Origin: Flavobacteriales bacterium
GTDB lineage: Bacteria > Bacteroidota > Bacteroidia > Flavobacteriales > Flavobacteriaceae
Direction: 5' to 3'
NCBI GenBank assembly: GCA_027066365.1
Contig: JAMONV010000004.1
Span: 62,001-126,000, forward strand
DNA length: 64,000 nucleotides
In this document: in pieces, positions 37,226-47,020 of the stretch
Numbering within the stretch: position 1 is the stretch's first letter
Layout: the number at the start of each line of letters is the position of its first letter
Program-made: the position numbers and the translations under genes
Notes under the pieces: model-generated
What the model saw: the letters and a program-made list of their open reading frames with translations, nothing else
Database searches by the model: none
Told to the model about the DNA's origin: nothing

Positions 37226-37999
37226 TTACTCCCGCTTGTCTTCTTCCTTCGTATTTTCCTTTTGACTGCGTATTTTGGTGTATTCCAAAACGTATTCACT
37301 AAAATAACGCCATTTGGCCTTATCGGCGGGATATTTTTTGATGAACTCCTTACAATCTCCGAATAATTTGACATAATCTTTTTTGAAATCTTTCTTTCTA
37401 ATGTAATAGATTTTATCTCCTTTTTTTACATAATAAGATTTTTCAAGGCCTCCCGCCACGGTCATCATCCCGAATTGAACGCTGGCGGTTTTATGGGCGT
37501 GCGGATCACCGTACACTTCCAAATAACGGTCAAATCCGGGATTTAGCAATTGAACCAAATAATATTTCGGGGACTTTTTGTTTTTTAACGATATCTTCAA
37601 ACCGCGCAGCAATACCGCCCCATTTTTCAGCATACTGTATTGGGTATCTTTTCGTTGGATTTTATAATAATTGGTTACAAGATCCAAAGTTTTCATCGCT
37701 TTATCAAAACCATGCGGATAAGCATACATTTCTTTTATTTTACTAGCGGGAAACTCCAATACCTTGCCGGATTTTTTTTCCTTTAAAAATACGGTTTGAA
37801 TAATCAATCCTTTTCTTTTCAATTTCTTTAAAGTTCCTTCCACCTTCGTGCCGTCGTTTAATATTAATAATACCGGCTTTTTCCTCGAGAAGGTTACGTA
37901 ATTGCTTTGAAACAAATCTTTTCCCGCTCCCGTCATTTTCTGAGCCGATGCACTGTAATACAGCAAAAATAAAATGGAAGTAATAAATAATTTTTTCAT
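37226..37999 (-). CDS. Secreted protein of unknown function
   Basis: 257 residues from ATG 37999, chosen because MKKLFITSILFLLYYSASAQ is a clean signal peptide (five codons of open frame lie upstream). The mature part starts with an Sm-like strand pattern (KPVLLILNDGTKVEGTLKKLKRKGLIIQ), common in Bacteroidota proteins of unknown role, and ends in a lysine-rich tail. No catalytic motif seen. It stands alone between two long gaps. Confidence 0.65.
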   Translation of the reverse strand: MKKLFITSILFLLYYSASAQKMTGAGKDLFQSNYVTFSRKKPVLLILNDGTKVEGTLKKLKRKGLIIQTVFLKEKKSGKVLEFPASKIKEMYAYPHGFDKAMKTLDLVTNYYKIQRKDTQYSMLKNGAVLLRGLKISLKNKKSPKYYLVQLLNPGFDRYLEVYGDPHAHKTASVQFGMMTVAGGLEKSYYVKKGDKIYYIRKKDFKKDYVKLFGDCKEFIKKYPADKAKWRYFSEYVLEYTKIRSQKENTKEEDKRE

Positions 38000-38380
38000 A
38001 TAATTTTTTTCCAAAAATAAAAAAAATTTATTTTAGTCACACTTTAAAACTTTACTTTAATCCCGGTTTAATATTTTCGCTAAAGAATTTTTTCGCAATA
38101 TCTATTACCAACCCCAAATAACAGGGGGCAAAAAACACTTTTTTTTGAGTTCTTTTTTAATTTTTTTTGAATTAGTTTAAAATTGGTGGCTTGCACGGTG
38201 ATTTTGGCAATAAATTTTTTTCCCGGCTTGTTTGTCGTGTATTTTCCCCGAATATGCAAAAATTTTCTCCGTCCTTTCTTTTCCGGGCAAGCTTGCAAAA
38301 AATCAACGTTTTACTTCGTATTTTCAGTAGAAGAAAGAGTTTTTAATGAAGTCCTCATCATCTATAATGAACATAAAAAA
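38000..38380. other. Intergenic, AT-rich, no gene seen
   Basis: About 380 bases without a credible reading frame; short frames on both strands are low-complexity. It ends at the terminator of the peptidase gene. Confidence 0.5.
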
Positions 38381-38414
38381 AAAGAGCTGTCCGTAAACCT
38401 TCAGACAGCTCTTT
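38381..38414 (-). terminator. Terminator behind the M16 peptidase gene
   Basis: Arms AAAGAGCTGTC (38381-38391) and GACAGCTCTTT (38404-38414) pair perfectly over 11 bases around a 12-base loop. A-runs on one side and T-runs on the other would let it work in both directions; the peptidase gene ends 18 bases away. Confidence 0.85.
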
Positions 38415-38432
38415 TTTGGGAATAGGCGCATT

Positions 38433-41330
38433 TTATTTCTTCTCTTTATATCCTTCAGGAAACTGGATGGCCAATACGCGGTTTTTCGGCTTGGCTAAAT
38501 ATTTTTTTGCAACTTCCTGAATATCTGATGTTTTCATTCTTTTTACTTCGGTTTCATATTCAAATATACGGCCGGGATCCAGGTTCAAATAATCCGTATC
38601 GGACAAATAATCCGTCCAAAAGCTATTGGTTTGTTTGTCTTCTTCAAACTTCACCAGCCAGCTTTTTTTGATTTTATCCAAATCTTCTTGCGTAGGGCCG
38701 TTATCGATAATTTTTTGCAGTTCTTCCATGGAATGAGCGGCCAATGTACGCGCATTATCCGGTCCGCAGGGAAAGGTAATACTGAAACCGAAAGTTTCGT
38801 GTGGTAATTTATTCATTCTTCCGCTTGCACGAATTCCGTAAACGCCGCTCTCCGCCTCACGAATGCGTTCAATCAATTTATTGGTCATGATTTCACCTAA
38901 GGCTTTCAAATACATCTTTTCGCGCGGTGAATATTTCGTGGAGCCGTAGTAGTTGATAATCACCATACTTTTGGGATCTTTTCCGGCATGGAAAATAAAT
39001 TCATTGATACCTTTACGTTTATAATCCGGATAAGTTTTAAACTTGGACGGCAATTTTGAGGAAGGCAACGAAGCGATATACGTTTTGATATAATTTTCCA
39101 ATTGAGCTTCGTCGAAGTTTCCTACGATATAATAAAAGAATCCTCCGGCACCGTCAAACAGCTCGCGGAATTTGTCATATGCCAGTGAATAATCCTGAAT
39201 GTCGGCGATTTCTTTGGTGGGCAATGGAGGAATATAACGCGGATCTTTTCCGTTTAAATATTCATTGTAGGCCATGATAAATTTCATTTGCGGCGAATTG
39301 GCAAAATTCATCATGAAAAGAACATTGCGATTAAACCAACTTCCGAAGGCTTTTTCGTCTTTATTCGGTTTTGTAAAATACAGATATTGCAATTGCATCC
39401 AAGTTTCCAAATCCTTCGGGCGTGTTTCTCCTTGAAATCCTTGGCTCGTATTATCGACAAAGAAATGAATATCGGCTTTTTTTCCGGTCAAAACTTTCTT
39501 CAATTCGCTATTGCTCAATCCGTTAACTCCGGTTTCGGGCACGCCTCGAATGGCCAAAACCGTTTTCTTCAATTCTTCATTCGAAAAAACGGAATTGCCA
39601 CCGAATTTAAAAGCCAAAATCCGCACTTCGTCTTCTTTGAAATCGGTTTTTTTTGCGGTGACTATGGCGCCGTTATCCAAATAATAGGTTTTGGTTCCCA
39701 AAGCTTCGTTTGTTTCGGTGCGAATGATTTTTCCCGGCTGTGGTTTTGCCTTCATTAAGGCCAAAGCGGCTTTTTCTTCTTTTTGTTGCGCTACTTTCTC
39801 GGCATCAATACGGTCGATTATTTGTTTGACTTCCGTTTCTTTTACGGGCGGGTTGTCCGCTTCGCCTTTGCCCGTGATAATCACCACCCGATTGTCGTCA
39901 TGGATAAATTCTTTGGATAGCGCATTGACATCGCTTAGTTTGATTTGAGGCAGGAAATATTTATACATATCATATTCCCATTGCACGGAAGGAATGGGTT
40001 CGCCTTTGGTAAAATGATTGATATATTGCCAGACTAAATTTCTCGATTCGGTGGTATTACGGTTATTGTATGCTTCCTCAACATTGGCAAGCATTTGTTT
40101 TTTGGCGCGCTCCAATTCCTGTTGTGTAAAGCCGAATTCCTTAATTTTCTTATGTTCACGCAAAATGGTTTCCAGAGCTTGTGTTAATTGATCCGTATTC
40201 TGTGTCAGGGCTGTAGTGGAAAAGACTTCTTTCGTTACTCCGATAAACAAACCGTGATCCACAAATGCAAAGGAAAACGGTGGGTTGTCGCTTTCTTTAA
40301 TTTCGTCCAATCGGTTTTGCAACATGGTGGAAAACAAGCGTGTTTTGAGATAATTCACGTAATCCTCCACCGTTTCGTCTTTCTTATAATCGTCCCTGTC
40401 CTTATAAATCACCTGAACTGTATTTATGTTAGCTTCGGGATCGGCGGCGGTGGCGATTAAAGTTTCCTTATGATTGGGCACAGGGTAATATGGGCGCTTG
40501 CGCGGATTTTCCGCAGCGGGAATATCGGAGAACATTTTTTTGATTTTTCGCTCCACTTCGTCCGGATCGATATCGCCCACAACGAAAATCGCTTCCAAAT
40601 CGGGGCGATACCAATCTTTATGAAAGCGTTTCAGAGCGGAATAGGGGAAAGTTTCCAAAATTTCTTTTTTTCCGATAGGCAATCGTTTGGCATATTTCGA
40701 ATCTTTTAAAGCCACGGGGAGCCATTTTTGCATCATTCGCTTCGAAGCTCCCAATCGCATACGCAATTCTTCCAACACCACGCCGCGTTCTTTGTCGATT
40801 TCTTCGGGGGTGAGATTGGCAAAATAGGCCCAGTCGTGAATCACCAAAAGACCTTTATCCAAATTTTCCGGTTTGTCCAAGGGAATAGGCAGCATATAAA
40901 CGGTTCGGTCGAATGAAGTGAATGCGTTTAAATCGGCACCGAACCGGACACCCATTTTTTGAAGAAAATCCACCAATTCGTTCTTGGGAAAATGCTTCAA
41001 TCCGTTGAAATTCATATGTTCCATAAAATGTGCCAAACCTTGCTGATCGTCATCTTCCAAAATCGATCCCACTTTCAATGCCAAACGTAATTCCACTTTG
41101 TTTGCGGGCTTTTTATTTTTCCTAATGTAATAGGTCATGCCGTTTGGTAATTTCCCGATTTTCACTTGATCGTCTACGGGAATATAATCCTTCCCTGGAC
41201 GCTGAACCGGAGACTTCGTTTCCTGAACGGTTTCTGTCGTTTCTACAACGGTTTTCCGTTTCGATTTACATTGGGTCATAAACATTGCAATTGATAGCAT
41301 TAAAAAAGAATAAGCGAATAATTTTTTCAT
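38433..41330 (-). CDS. M16-family zinc metallopeptidase, lipoprotein
   Basis: 965 residues, a fused two-half M16 protein. The inverted zinc motif HFMEH (H101, E104, H105) is intact, with the distal glutamate in VVLEELRMRLG about 75 residues later. The second, non-catalytic half starts near residue 540. Signal MKKLFAYSFLMLSIAMFMTQC suggests a lipoprotein anchored at Cys21. Such proteins degrade peptides in the periplasm. Single gene with its own terminator. Confidence 0.88.
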   Translation of the reverse strand: MKKLFAYSFLMLSIAMFMTQCKSKRKTVVETTETVQETKSPVQRPGKDYIPVDDQVKIGKLPNGMTYYIRKNKKPANKVELRLALKVGSILEDDDQQGLAHFMEHMNFNGLKHFPKNELVDFLQKMGVRFGADLNAFTSFDRTVYMLPIPLDKPENLDKGLLVIHDWAYFANLTPEEIDKERGVVLEELRMRLGASKRMMQKWLPVALKDSKYAKRLPIGKKEILETFPYSALKRFHKDWYRPDLEAIFVVGDIDPDEVERKIKKMFSDIPAAENPRKRPYYPVPNHKETLIATAADPEANINTVQVIYKDRDDYKKDETVEDYVNYLKTRLFSTMLQNRLDEIKESDNPPFSFAFVDHGLFIGVTKEVFSTTALTQNTDQLTQALETILREHKKIKEFGFTQQELERAKKQMLANVEEAYNNRNTTESRNLVWQYINHFTKGEPIPSVQWEYDMYKYFLPQIKLSDVNALSKEFIHDDNRVVIITGKGEADNPPVKETEVKQIIDRIDAEKVAQQKEEKAALALMKAKPQPGKIIRTETNEALGTKTYYLDNGAIVTAKKTDFKEDEVRILAFKFGGNSVFSNEELKKTVLAIRGVPETGVNGLSNSELKKVLTGKKADIHFFVDNTSQGFQGETRPKDLETWMQLQYLYFTKPNKDEKAFGSWFNRNVLFMMNFANSPQMKFIMAYNEYLNGKDPRYIPPLPTKEIADIQDYSLAYDKFRELFDGAGGFFYYIVGNFDEAQLENYIKTYIASLPSSKLPSKFKTYPDYKRKGINEFIFHAGKDPKSMVIINYYGSTKYSPREKMYLKALGEIMTNKLIERIREAESGVYGIRASGRMNKLPHETFGFSITFPCGPDNARTLAAHSMEELQKIIDNGPTQEDLDKIKKSWLVKFEEDKQTNSFWTDYLSDTDYLNLDPGRIFEYETEVKRMKTSDIQEVAKKYLAKPKNRVLAIQFPEGYKEKK

Positions 41331-41394
41331 ATATCGAATTTTTAAAAATTTTCACTGTGAAATATAACGATTTTTTGCAAAACATATTTCCCGG

Positions 41395-42627
41395 TTAATC
41401 CCATTTAATTGCTCTCACGGGACTGATACGGGTAATTATCGCCACAGGCAACAACATTAAGATCAAAACGGATACCAAAACCAACAAATTCAATTCCAAC
41501 CAATGCGTCCATGTTAAAAAAAGCGGGGCGATTTTTACGTAATAAATTTCGGGGTTTAATCGAATAAATCCGAAGCGATTTTGTAAATAAACGATAGCCA
41601 AGCCCAAAATATTCCCGAAAAACAGCCCGGAAACAATCAAATAGGCTGCTTTTAAGAGGAAAATCTTGCGCAGCGAATTGTCTTGGGCGCCCAAGGTTTT
41701 CATAATACCTATGAATCGTGTTCGTTCCATAATCATTACCAGCACCACCGTAGCCATGTTTAATGCCGAGACAAAAATTAAAATGACAATAATAATTATG
41801 ATATTAAAATCAAACATATCCAACCAATCGAATAAATAAGGATTGAGATCCTTCAAACTCATGGCGATTAATTCGGGATCCAACGCTTCGTTTAAGCGGT
41901 CGACCGTATTTTGCACTTGATTGAAATCCGGGGTCATTATTTCAAAACCACCGGTCAATGTATCGTTCCAGCCGTAAAGTTTTCGAACCCGGCGCAAATC
42001 GCCGATAACATAATTCCTGTCGTAATCTTCAAATCCCGTCTCATAAATTCCCGCCACAAAAAAGCGCCTCACCAGCGGATGCGAAGCATTTCGGCGAATA
42101 AAATAAGCCAAAACCTTATCACCGGTTTTCAGCTTCAGCCGGTTAGCCAGCCATTGAGAAATCAGGATGCTGTCCGCTGATTTGCCTCGCCCGAAAGCGG
42201 GGATTTTCCCGGTTTTCAAATAAGGTTTAAACAATCTCCAGTCATAAGCCGAATCAACTCCTTTTAAAATAATACCTTCAAAATCATCACCCTTTTTCAA
42301 CAAACCTCCTATGGTGGCGAAAGGAGCAATATGCCGAACCCCTTCCACATACCAGTTTTTATATCCGTTACCGGGAATGCGAACCGGTTCCAAGGTTAAT
42401 TGCGAATGATTGTTATTGTATGGCAAAATCAATGCGTGCCCCGAAAATGCCGCTACCTTTTCCTTAATTTTACGTTGCAAACCTTTCCCCGCCGCCACCG
42501 ATAGCAACATCACCAAAATACTCAACGCGATGGAACCTATGGCAATTTTTACAATCGGGCCGGAAAGCTTATCTTTGTTTCCGTGAGCTTTAATCAATCG
42601 TTTGGCAATGAAAAATTCGTATTGCAA
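41395..42627 (-). CDS. LolC/LolE (FtsX/MacB)-family ABC permease
   Basis: About 410 residues. The start is uncertain. Family proteins begin with a motif like YEFFIAKRL, and the nearest start before it is TTG at 42627; an ATG lies at 42684. Four membrane helices: one at about 30-50, a periplasmic domain, then three in the last 150 residues, with the coupling motif MERTRFIGIMKTLGAQ. LolCE extract lipoproteins for transport to the outer membrane. The ATPase is not adjacent. Its 5' end overlaps the divergent NamZ-like gene. Confidence 0.8.
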   Translation of the reverse strand: MQYEFFIAKRLIKAHGNKDKLSGPIVKIAIGSIALSILVMLLSVAAGKGLQRKIKEKVAAFSGHALILPYNNNHSQLTLEPVRIPGNGYKNWYVEGVRHIAPFATIGGLLKKGDDFEGIILKGVDSAYDWRLFKPYLKTGKIPAFGRGKSADSILISQWLANRLKLKTGDKVLAYFIRRNASHPLVRRFFVAGIYETGFEDYDRNYVIGDLRRVRKLYGWNDTLTGGFEIMTPDFNQVQNTVDRLNEALDPELIAMSLKDLNPYLFDWLDMFDFNIIIIIVILIFVSALNMATVVLVMIMERTRFIGIMKTLGAQDNSLRKIFLLKAAYLIVSGLFFGNILGLAIVYLQNRFGFIRLNPEIYYVKIAPLFLTWTHWLELNLLVLVSVLILMLLPVAIITRISPVRAIKWD

Positions 42628-43843
42628 GGTGTCCGTTTTTCCGTTTCTCAAAATTACGATTTTCTTGTGGATTGTTTCCTTCATTTTCCATGCATGCAGT
42701 AGTACGAAAAAACAATCGGCGAAATCTGGCCGGCCATTCATCGAAGCACGGGATACGGTGATCCTTCCGGGCATTTTTCAAACCGAAAAATATTTCCCGC
42801 TTTTGCGGAATAAGTCCGTCGCCATTGTTGCCAATCAAACTTCGCGCAACGATACGGTTCACTTGGTGGATTTATTGCTGAAAAACGGCTTTGAGGTGGT
42901 GAAAGTTTTTGCCCCCGAACACGGTTTTCGCGGACGCCACGATGCCGGCGAAAAAGTGGAAAACGTGCGCGATCCGAAAACCGGCCTGCCGATAATTTCC
43001 CTCTACGGCAAACACAAGAAACCCACCCCTGCTGACCTAAAAGACGTGGAAGTTATTCTGTTTGACATTCAAGACGTTGGCGTGCGGTTCTATACTTATC
43101 TTTCCACCTTGCATTACGTTATGGAAGCCGCCGCCGAAAACCATATTCCCGTTATCGTCCTTGATCGCCCCAATCCTCACATCGCCGAAGTGGACGGTCC
43201 TGTAATGAAACCCGAGTATTATTCGTTTGTGGGCATGCACCCCGTTCCTATCCTCTATGGGATGACCATCGGCGAATATGCCCGCATGATCAACGGCGAA
43301 GGCTGGCTCAAAAACCGAATCCGGGCGGATTTGACCGTTATTCCCGTTAAAAACTATACACGCCGAAGCACCTACGTTTTGCCCGTTAAACCATCGCCCA
43401 ATTTACCCAACCGTCAAGCGGTTATGTTGTATCCGTCGCTTTGCTTGTTCGAACCCACGGATATCAGTATAGGCCGCGGCACCGATTGGCCTTTTCAACT
43501 TTACGGTTCGCCCGAACTCTGTCCGTCGGATTTCAGTTTTACGCCCCGGCCCGATGCCGGCGCCAAATATCCCAAACATCAAGGTGAAAAATGTTGCGGG
43601 AACGACCTGAGAAATATCCAACCGCCACACGGAATTTATTTGGGTTGGATTATAGAAGCCTATGCCAAATATAAAAACAAAGAAAAATTTTTCCGCAAAG
43701 GATTTGAACGTATCGCCGGAACAGTCGAACTACGCAAACAAATTCAAGCCGGATTATCCGCCGGCGAAATCAAAAAAACCTGGCAAAAAGACTTGCAACA
43801 ATTCATGAAAATCAGGGAAAAATATTTGATTTACGAAGAATAA
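42608..43843 (+). CDS. DUF1343/NamZ-like exo-N-acetylmuramidase, lipoprotein
   Basis: 411 residues from ATG 42608. Lipoprotein signal ending SFIFHAC, then the DUF1343 core: SVAIVANQTSRN, FAPEHGFRG with the catalytic-region histidine, LFDIQDVGVRFYTYLSTLHYVME, VLDRPNPH and EPTDISIGRGTDWPFQ. NamZ releases N-acetylmuramic acid from the non-reducing end of peptidoglycan fragments, so this is probably a wall-recycling enzyme. It is followed by aroQ after 12 bases. The 5' end overlaps the divergent permease gene. Confidence 0.85.
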   Translation: MKNSYCKVSVFPFLKITIFLWIVSFIFHACSSTKKQSAKSGRPFIEARDTVILPGIFQTEKYFPLLRNKSVAIVANQTSRNDTVHLVDLLLKNGFEVVKVFAPEHGFRGRHDAGEKVENVRDPKTGLPIISLYGKHKKPTPADLKDVEVILFDIQDVGVRFYTYLSTLHYVMEAAAENHIPVIVLDRPNPHIAEVDGPVMKPEYYSFVGMHPVPILYGMTIGEYARMINGEGWLKNRIRADLTVIPVKNYTRRSTYVLPVKPSPNLPNRQAVMLYPSLCLFEPTDISIGRGTDWPFQLYGSPELCPSDFSFTPRPDAGAKYPKHQGEKCCGNDLRNIQPPHGIYLGWIIEAYAKYKNKEKFFRKGFERIAGTVELRKQIQAGLSAGEIKKTWQKDLQQFMKIREKYLIYEE

Positions 43844-43855
43844 AAAAATCTTCCC

Positions 43856-44290
43856 ATGCAAAAAAAAATCCTTATCATCAACGGTCCCAACCTTAATTGG
43901 CTCGGCAAAAGAAATCCCGGAATCTACGGCAGCGAAACCTTTGACCGGATCCTTGAATGTTTACGGCAAACCTTTCGTGACATTCGCATCGATTATTTTC
44001 AATCGAATCACGAAGGCGATCTCATAGACCGTCTGCAAGAAGCGGAATTCCAAAATTATACAGGCATTGTTTTTAATCCGGCGGCCTACACACACACTTC
44101 CATTGCCTTGCGCGACACGGTGGAAGCCATGGATACACCCGTTGCCGAAGTACATATTTCGAACATATATAAGCGGGAAAAATTCCGTCGGATTTCTTAC
44201 CTCGCAGACGTTGCGGTTTTTTCCGTTATCGGACAAGGAACAGGCGGCTACAAAATAGCCATTGAAAAATTACTTCAAAGCCAATATTAA
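43856..44290 (+). CDS. aroQ: 3-dehydroquinate dehydratase, type II
   Basis: 144 residues, the usual length. IINGPNLNWLGKRNPGIYG carries the active-site loop with the catalytic arginine and tyrosine; QSNHEGDLIDRL, NPAAYTHTSIALRD (histidine) and EVHISNIYKREKFR complete the pocket. It makes 3-dehydroshikimate in the aromatic pathway. The usual L in GPNLNLLG is W here, a modest change. Confidence 0.93.
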   Translation: MQKKILIINGPNLNWLGKRNPGIYGSETFDRILECLRQTFRDIRIDYFQSNHEGDLIDRLQEAEFQNYTGIVFNPAAYTHTSIALRDTVEAMDTPVAEVHISNIYKREKFRRISYLADVAVFSVIGQGTGGYKIAIEKLLQSQY

Positions 44291-44329
44291 TTCTCCTCCT
44301 ATTGCTTACTCATGCCTTCGCCCGGTTGA

Positions 44330-44992
44330 TCAAATCTCTTCTTCGTTATATTCACCTTTAAGCTTCAAATAAACCAAGGTTTGTGAGAATAAGATCAACG
44401 GATATGCTACAAAAATACCCGCAAAAAACGCCACTATGCCAGCAAGCATTATAACGGCGGCCAAAATAATAAATAAAATCAATTGCAGAACGTGAGGTTG
44501 TGTTAACTTCCAGCTATGTTCGATGGCTTCTATGAAATTATCACCGTCCAAAATAAAGTATGCTACAAACATCAAGCGAATAGCCAAATAAAGTAGGGCA
44601 ACCAAAAAAAGCAAGAATAACATCTTTCCCATCGAAGAGGCAAAACCGAAAATGGATAACGACAAAACACCCAATACGGCAGCAGATAGCATAAGCGAAT
44701 ATAAAACATAATTAAGGATCACCCCGATCGTAACATATTCCGAAAAAATGCCTTCAAAAGATAATTTCTGCCCCCTGAAAACAGCCAAAGAATAACCGAT
44801 TAAAAATAAAGCCAGAATAAAATTCAATACATTAACCGTTAATTGAGCAAGCATACCTTTGTGACCGGTTAGTGGGATTAGAAACATAATAACGATAAAA
44901 ACCGCACCGGTAACCAAAATGTGTTTCAAAAAATCTTCTTTTAATTTTTCCCAGGCTTCCCGGATAATGTCAATTGCATAAATTTTTTTCAT
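44330..44992 (-). CDS. Polytopic membrane protein, unknown function
   Basis: 220 residues from ATG 44992 with about six hydrophobic helices and few charged residues. A conserved-looking stretch is DGDNFIEAIEHSWKLTQPHVLQL, similar to the DUF4013/DUF975 type of membrane protein in which this amphipathic segment follows a helix. No transport or enzyme motif seen. The frame upstream of 44992 is not membrane-like and was not used. Confidence 0.65.
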   Translation of the reverse strand: MKKIYAIDIIREAWEKLKEDFLKHILVTGAVFIVIMFLIPLTGHKGMLAQLTVNVLNFILALFLIGYSLAVFRGQKLSFEGIFSEYVTIGVILNYVLYSLMLSAAVLGVLSLSIFGFASSMGKMLFLLFLVALLYLAIRLMFVAYFILDGDNFIEAIEHSWKLTQPHVLQLILFIILAAVIMLAGIVAFFAGIFVAYPLILFSQTLVYLKLKGEYNEEEI

Positions 44993-45082
44993 AATCTGAA
45001 ATTTTTTGTTTATTGAAAGATATAATTCTTTTTCGAATTTTACATGCAAAATTAAAAAGCACACGCATTCGTTTGGTTTCAT

Positions 45083-45090
45083 TAATTTTG
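45083..45090 (+). promoter_or_regulatory. -7 promoter element for the PLP-dependent deaminase gene
   Basis: TAATTTTG fits TAnnTTTG and lies four bases before the ATG at 45095, which would give a very short leader. Confidence 0.4.
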
Positions 45091-45094
45091 TATC

Positions 45095-46033
45095 ATGTTA
45101 GAAGCTAAAAAATCAACCGTTCAACCCGTTTTACTCCCCGTTTTGCAAGAAAAACAAGTGCAATTGTTCGTCAAACGGGAAGATTTATTACACCCCCATA
45201 TTTCCGGTAATAAATATAGAAAATTATTTTACAATTTGATTGAAGCCCGCAAGCTTGGCCACGACACGTTGCTTACTTTTGGCGGTGCATTCTCCAATCA
45301 CATTGCCGCAACGGCAGCGGCAGGAAAAGAATTCGGCTTTAAAACCATAGGTGTTATTCGTGGAGAAGAATTCTCCGAAAAACCGGAACTAATCCGCCTG
45401 AATCCCACGTTAAGCTTCGCCCAAAACCAAGGAATGCAATTGTTTTTTGTTCCCAGAAAAACCTATCGACAACGCAATACGAAACCATTTCAAACGCAAT
45501 TAAAACAAAAATTCGGACGATTCTATCCGATTCCCCAAGGAGGCACCAATCTTTTAGGCGTCAAAGGCGCTAAGGAAATTCTTCAAAATACGGACATCAA
45601 CTATCATTTTATTACCGTTGCCGTGGGAACCGGCGGAACCATGGCGGGATTAATTGAAGCAAGCCGTATCGGGCAAACCGTTCTCGGATTTCCCGCACTC
45701 AAAGAAAATTTTCTGCATCACGAAATTAAAAAGTTTACCCCCAAACAAAATGGGCAACTCATTCGTGATTATCATTTCGGAGGCTTTGCCAAAATCAACC
45801 GGGAACTGATCGATTTTATCAATGTATTTTATGAACAAACACACATCCCCCTCGACCCGGTTTACACCGGAAAAATGCTTTACGGCGTTTTGGACATGAT
45901 AAACAAAAATTATTTTCGTCCCGGAACCCGTATTTTGGCTGTCCACACGGGCGGACTCCAAGGAAACGACGGCATGAATTTCCGGTTAAAAAAGAAAAAC
46001 CTTCCGCCGCTTCAAATTCCTTCTTTCTATTGA
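45095..46033 (+). CDS. PLP-dependent ACC deaminase/D-cysteine desulfhydrase family protein
   Basis: 312 residues. LFVKREDLLHPHISGNKYRKL contains the pyridoxal-phosphate lysine (SGNKYRK), and GGAFSNH and AVGTGGTMAGL are the phosphate-binding loops. The family opens aminocyclopropane-carboxylate or desulfhydrates D-cysteine. Residues that separate the two are not clear to me, so the substrate is open. The 3' end overlaps the convergent TPR gene by 7 bases. Confidence 0.85.
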   Translation: MLEAKKSTVQPVLLPVLQEKQVQLFVKREDLLHPHISGNKYRKLFYNLIEARKLGHDTLLTFGGAFSNHIAATAAAGKEFGFKTIGVIRGEEFSEKPELIRLNPTLSFAQNQGMQLFFVPRKTYRQRNTKPFQTQLKQKFGRFYPIPQGGTNLLGVKGAKEILQNTDINYHFITVAVGTGGTMAGLIEASRIGQTVLGFPALKENFLHHEIKKFTPKQNGQLIRDYHFGGFAKINRELIDFINVFYEQTHIPLDPVYTGKMLYGVLDMINKNYFRPGTRILAVHTGGLQGNDGMNFRLKKKNLPPLQIPSFY

Positions 46034-46782
46034 TTCGGCTTGGATTTTTCTTCGTTTTTATTCGCCGTTCCCTTCTTCTTCGATTGCAATTTCGCTTTCA
46101 TTAATTTTACCGCCTCTTTATTTTGTTTGGCCCCCGAAAAATCGGGATAAACTTTCAATGCTTCGTCGAAATATTTCATGGCTAAGTCCAAATTATGCAA
46201 GTCATACGTCACCAATCCTAATAAATTGTAATATGCCGCCTTCAAAGGAACCTGTTCAAATTGATTGTTTGTTGTCGGGAAACGAACGACCAGGTCCGCC
46301 GGAAATTTTTGATCCTTAAACGAGATTAAGGTTGTGTAAGCCTCTTCGATACGTTTTAACAAATATTGATTCCATGCCAGACGATAACCCACAGCGGCAT
46401 TTCCGGGCATTAATTCGAATAACTTTTCCAAACTCGCAATCGCTTTCTTTTGATCTCCCAATTTCTCATAAGCCGTTGCTTGCATTTCCAAATAACGCTT
46501 ATTTTCGGGCTGTGTGCTCAATAATTCGTCGATTAACGGTAAAAGCGAAATATATTCTCCCGTTCTGAAATACAATTCCGCCAAAGTGTCCTTGTATGTA
46601 GAATGCTCCCCTTCCAGTGCAATCAAATGAAATAGAGCCGTTTTATATGCTCCTATGTCATTGTATGAAGCCGCTTCTTTCAAAATTTTTTTCTCCAATT
46701 CGATCATTTTATCCTTGGTCATCTTTTGGGACCAAAGCGTTGAAAAACCTAATACCAAAAAAACGAAAATCACTTTTTTCAT
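46027..46782 (-). CDS. Secreted tetratricopeptide-repeat protein
   Basis: 251 residues from ATG 46782 (signal MKKVIFVFLVLGFSTLWSQ). About five TPR units, for example RYLEMQATAYEKLGDQKKAIASLEKLFELMPGNA, and a lysine-rich C-terminus. Periplasmic TPR proteins act as scaffolds; the partner is unknown. Confidence 0.75.
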   Translation of the reverse strand: MKKVIFVFLVLGFSTLWSQKMTKDKMIELEKKILKEAASYNDIGAYKTALFHLIALEGEHSTYKDTLAELYFRTGEYISLLPLIDELLSTQPENKRYLEMQATAYEKLGDQKKAIASLEKLFELMPGNAAVGYRLAWNQYLLKRIEEAYTTLISFKDQKFPADLVVRFPTTNNQFEQVPLKAAYYNLLGLVTYDLHNLDLAMKYFDEALKVYPDFSGAKQNKEAVKLMKAKLQSKKKGTANKNEEKSKPNQ

Positions 46783-47020
46783 AGCTAATAATTTTATTTT
46801 GTCCCAAAGATAACTATTTATCGGTAGATAAACTGCCGGTTTCCGCGATTTCTTCGAATAACGAACAGTGAATGAAATTTTGATTAAAAACAAAAGGAAT
46901 TATTTCAAAACAGTTATTTGAAATAGGTATATCAGTTGGTTTCATTATGGAATTTTTACCGATTTTGATATTTTAATTAAAAAACTTATTTTTATCCCCC
47001 GGTAATAAAAATCAAAATTT

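Noticed and set aside
38080-38425. Short frames on both strands in the gap before the M16 peptidase
   Set aside because: Low-complexity, AT-rich, no start context, and overlapping the terminator.
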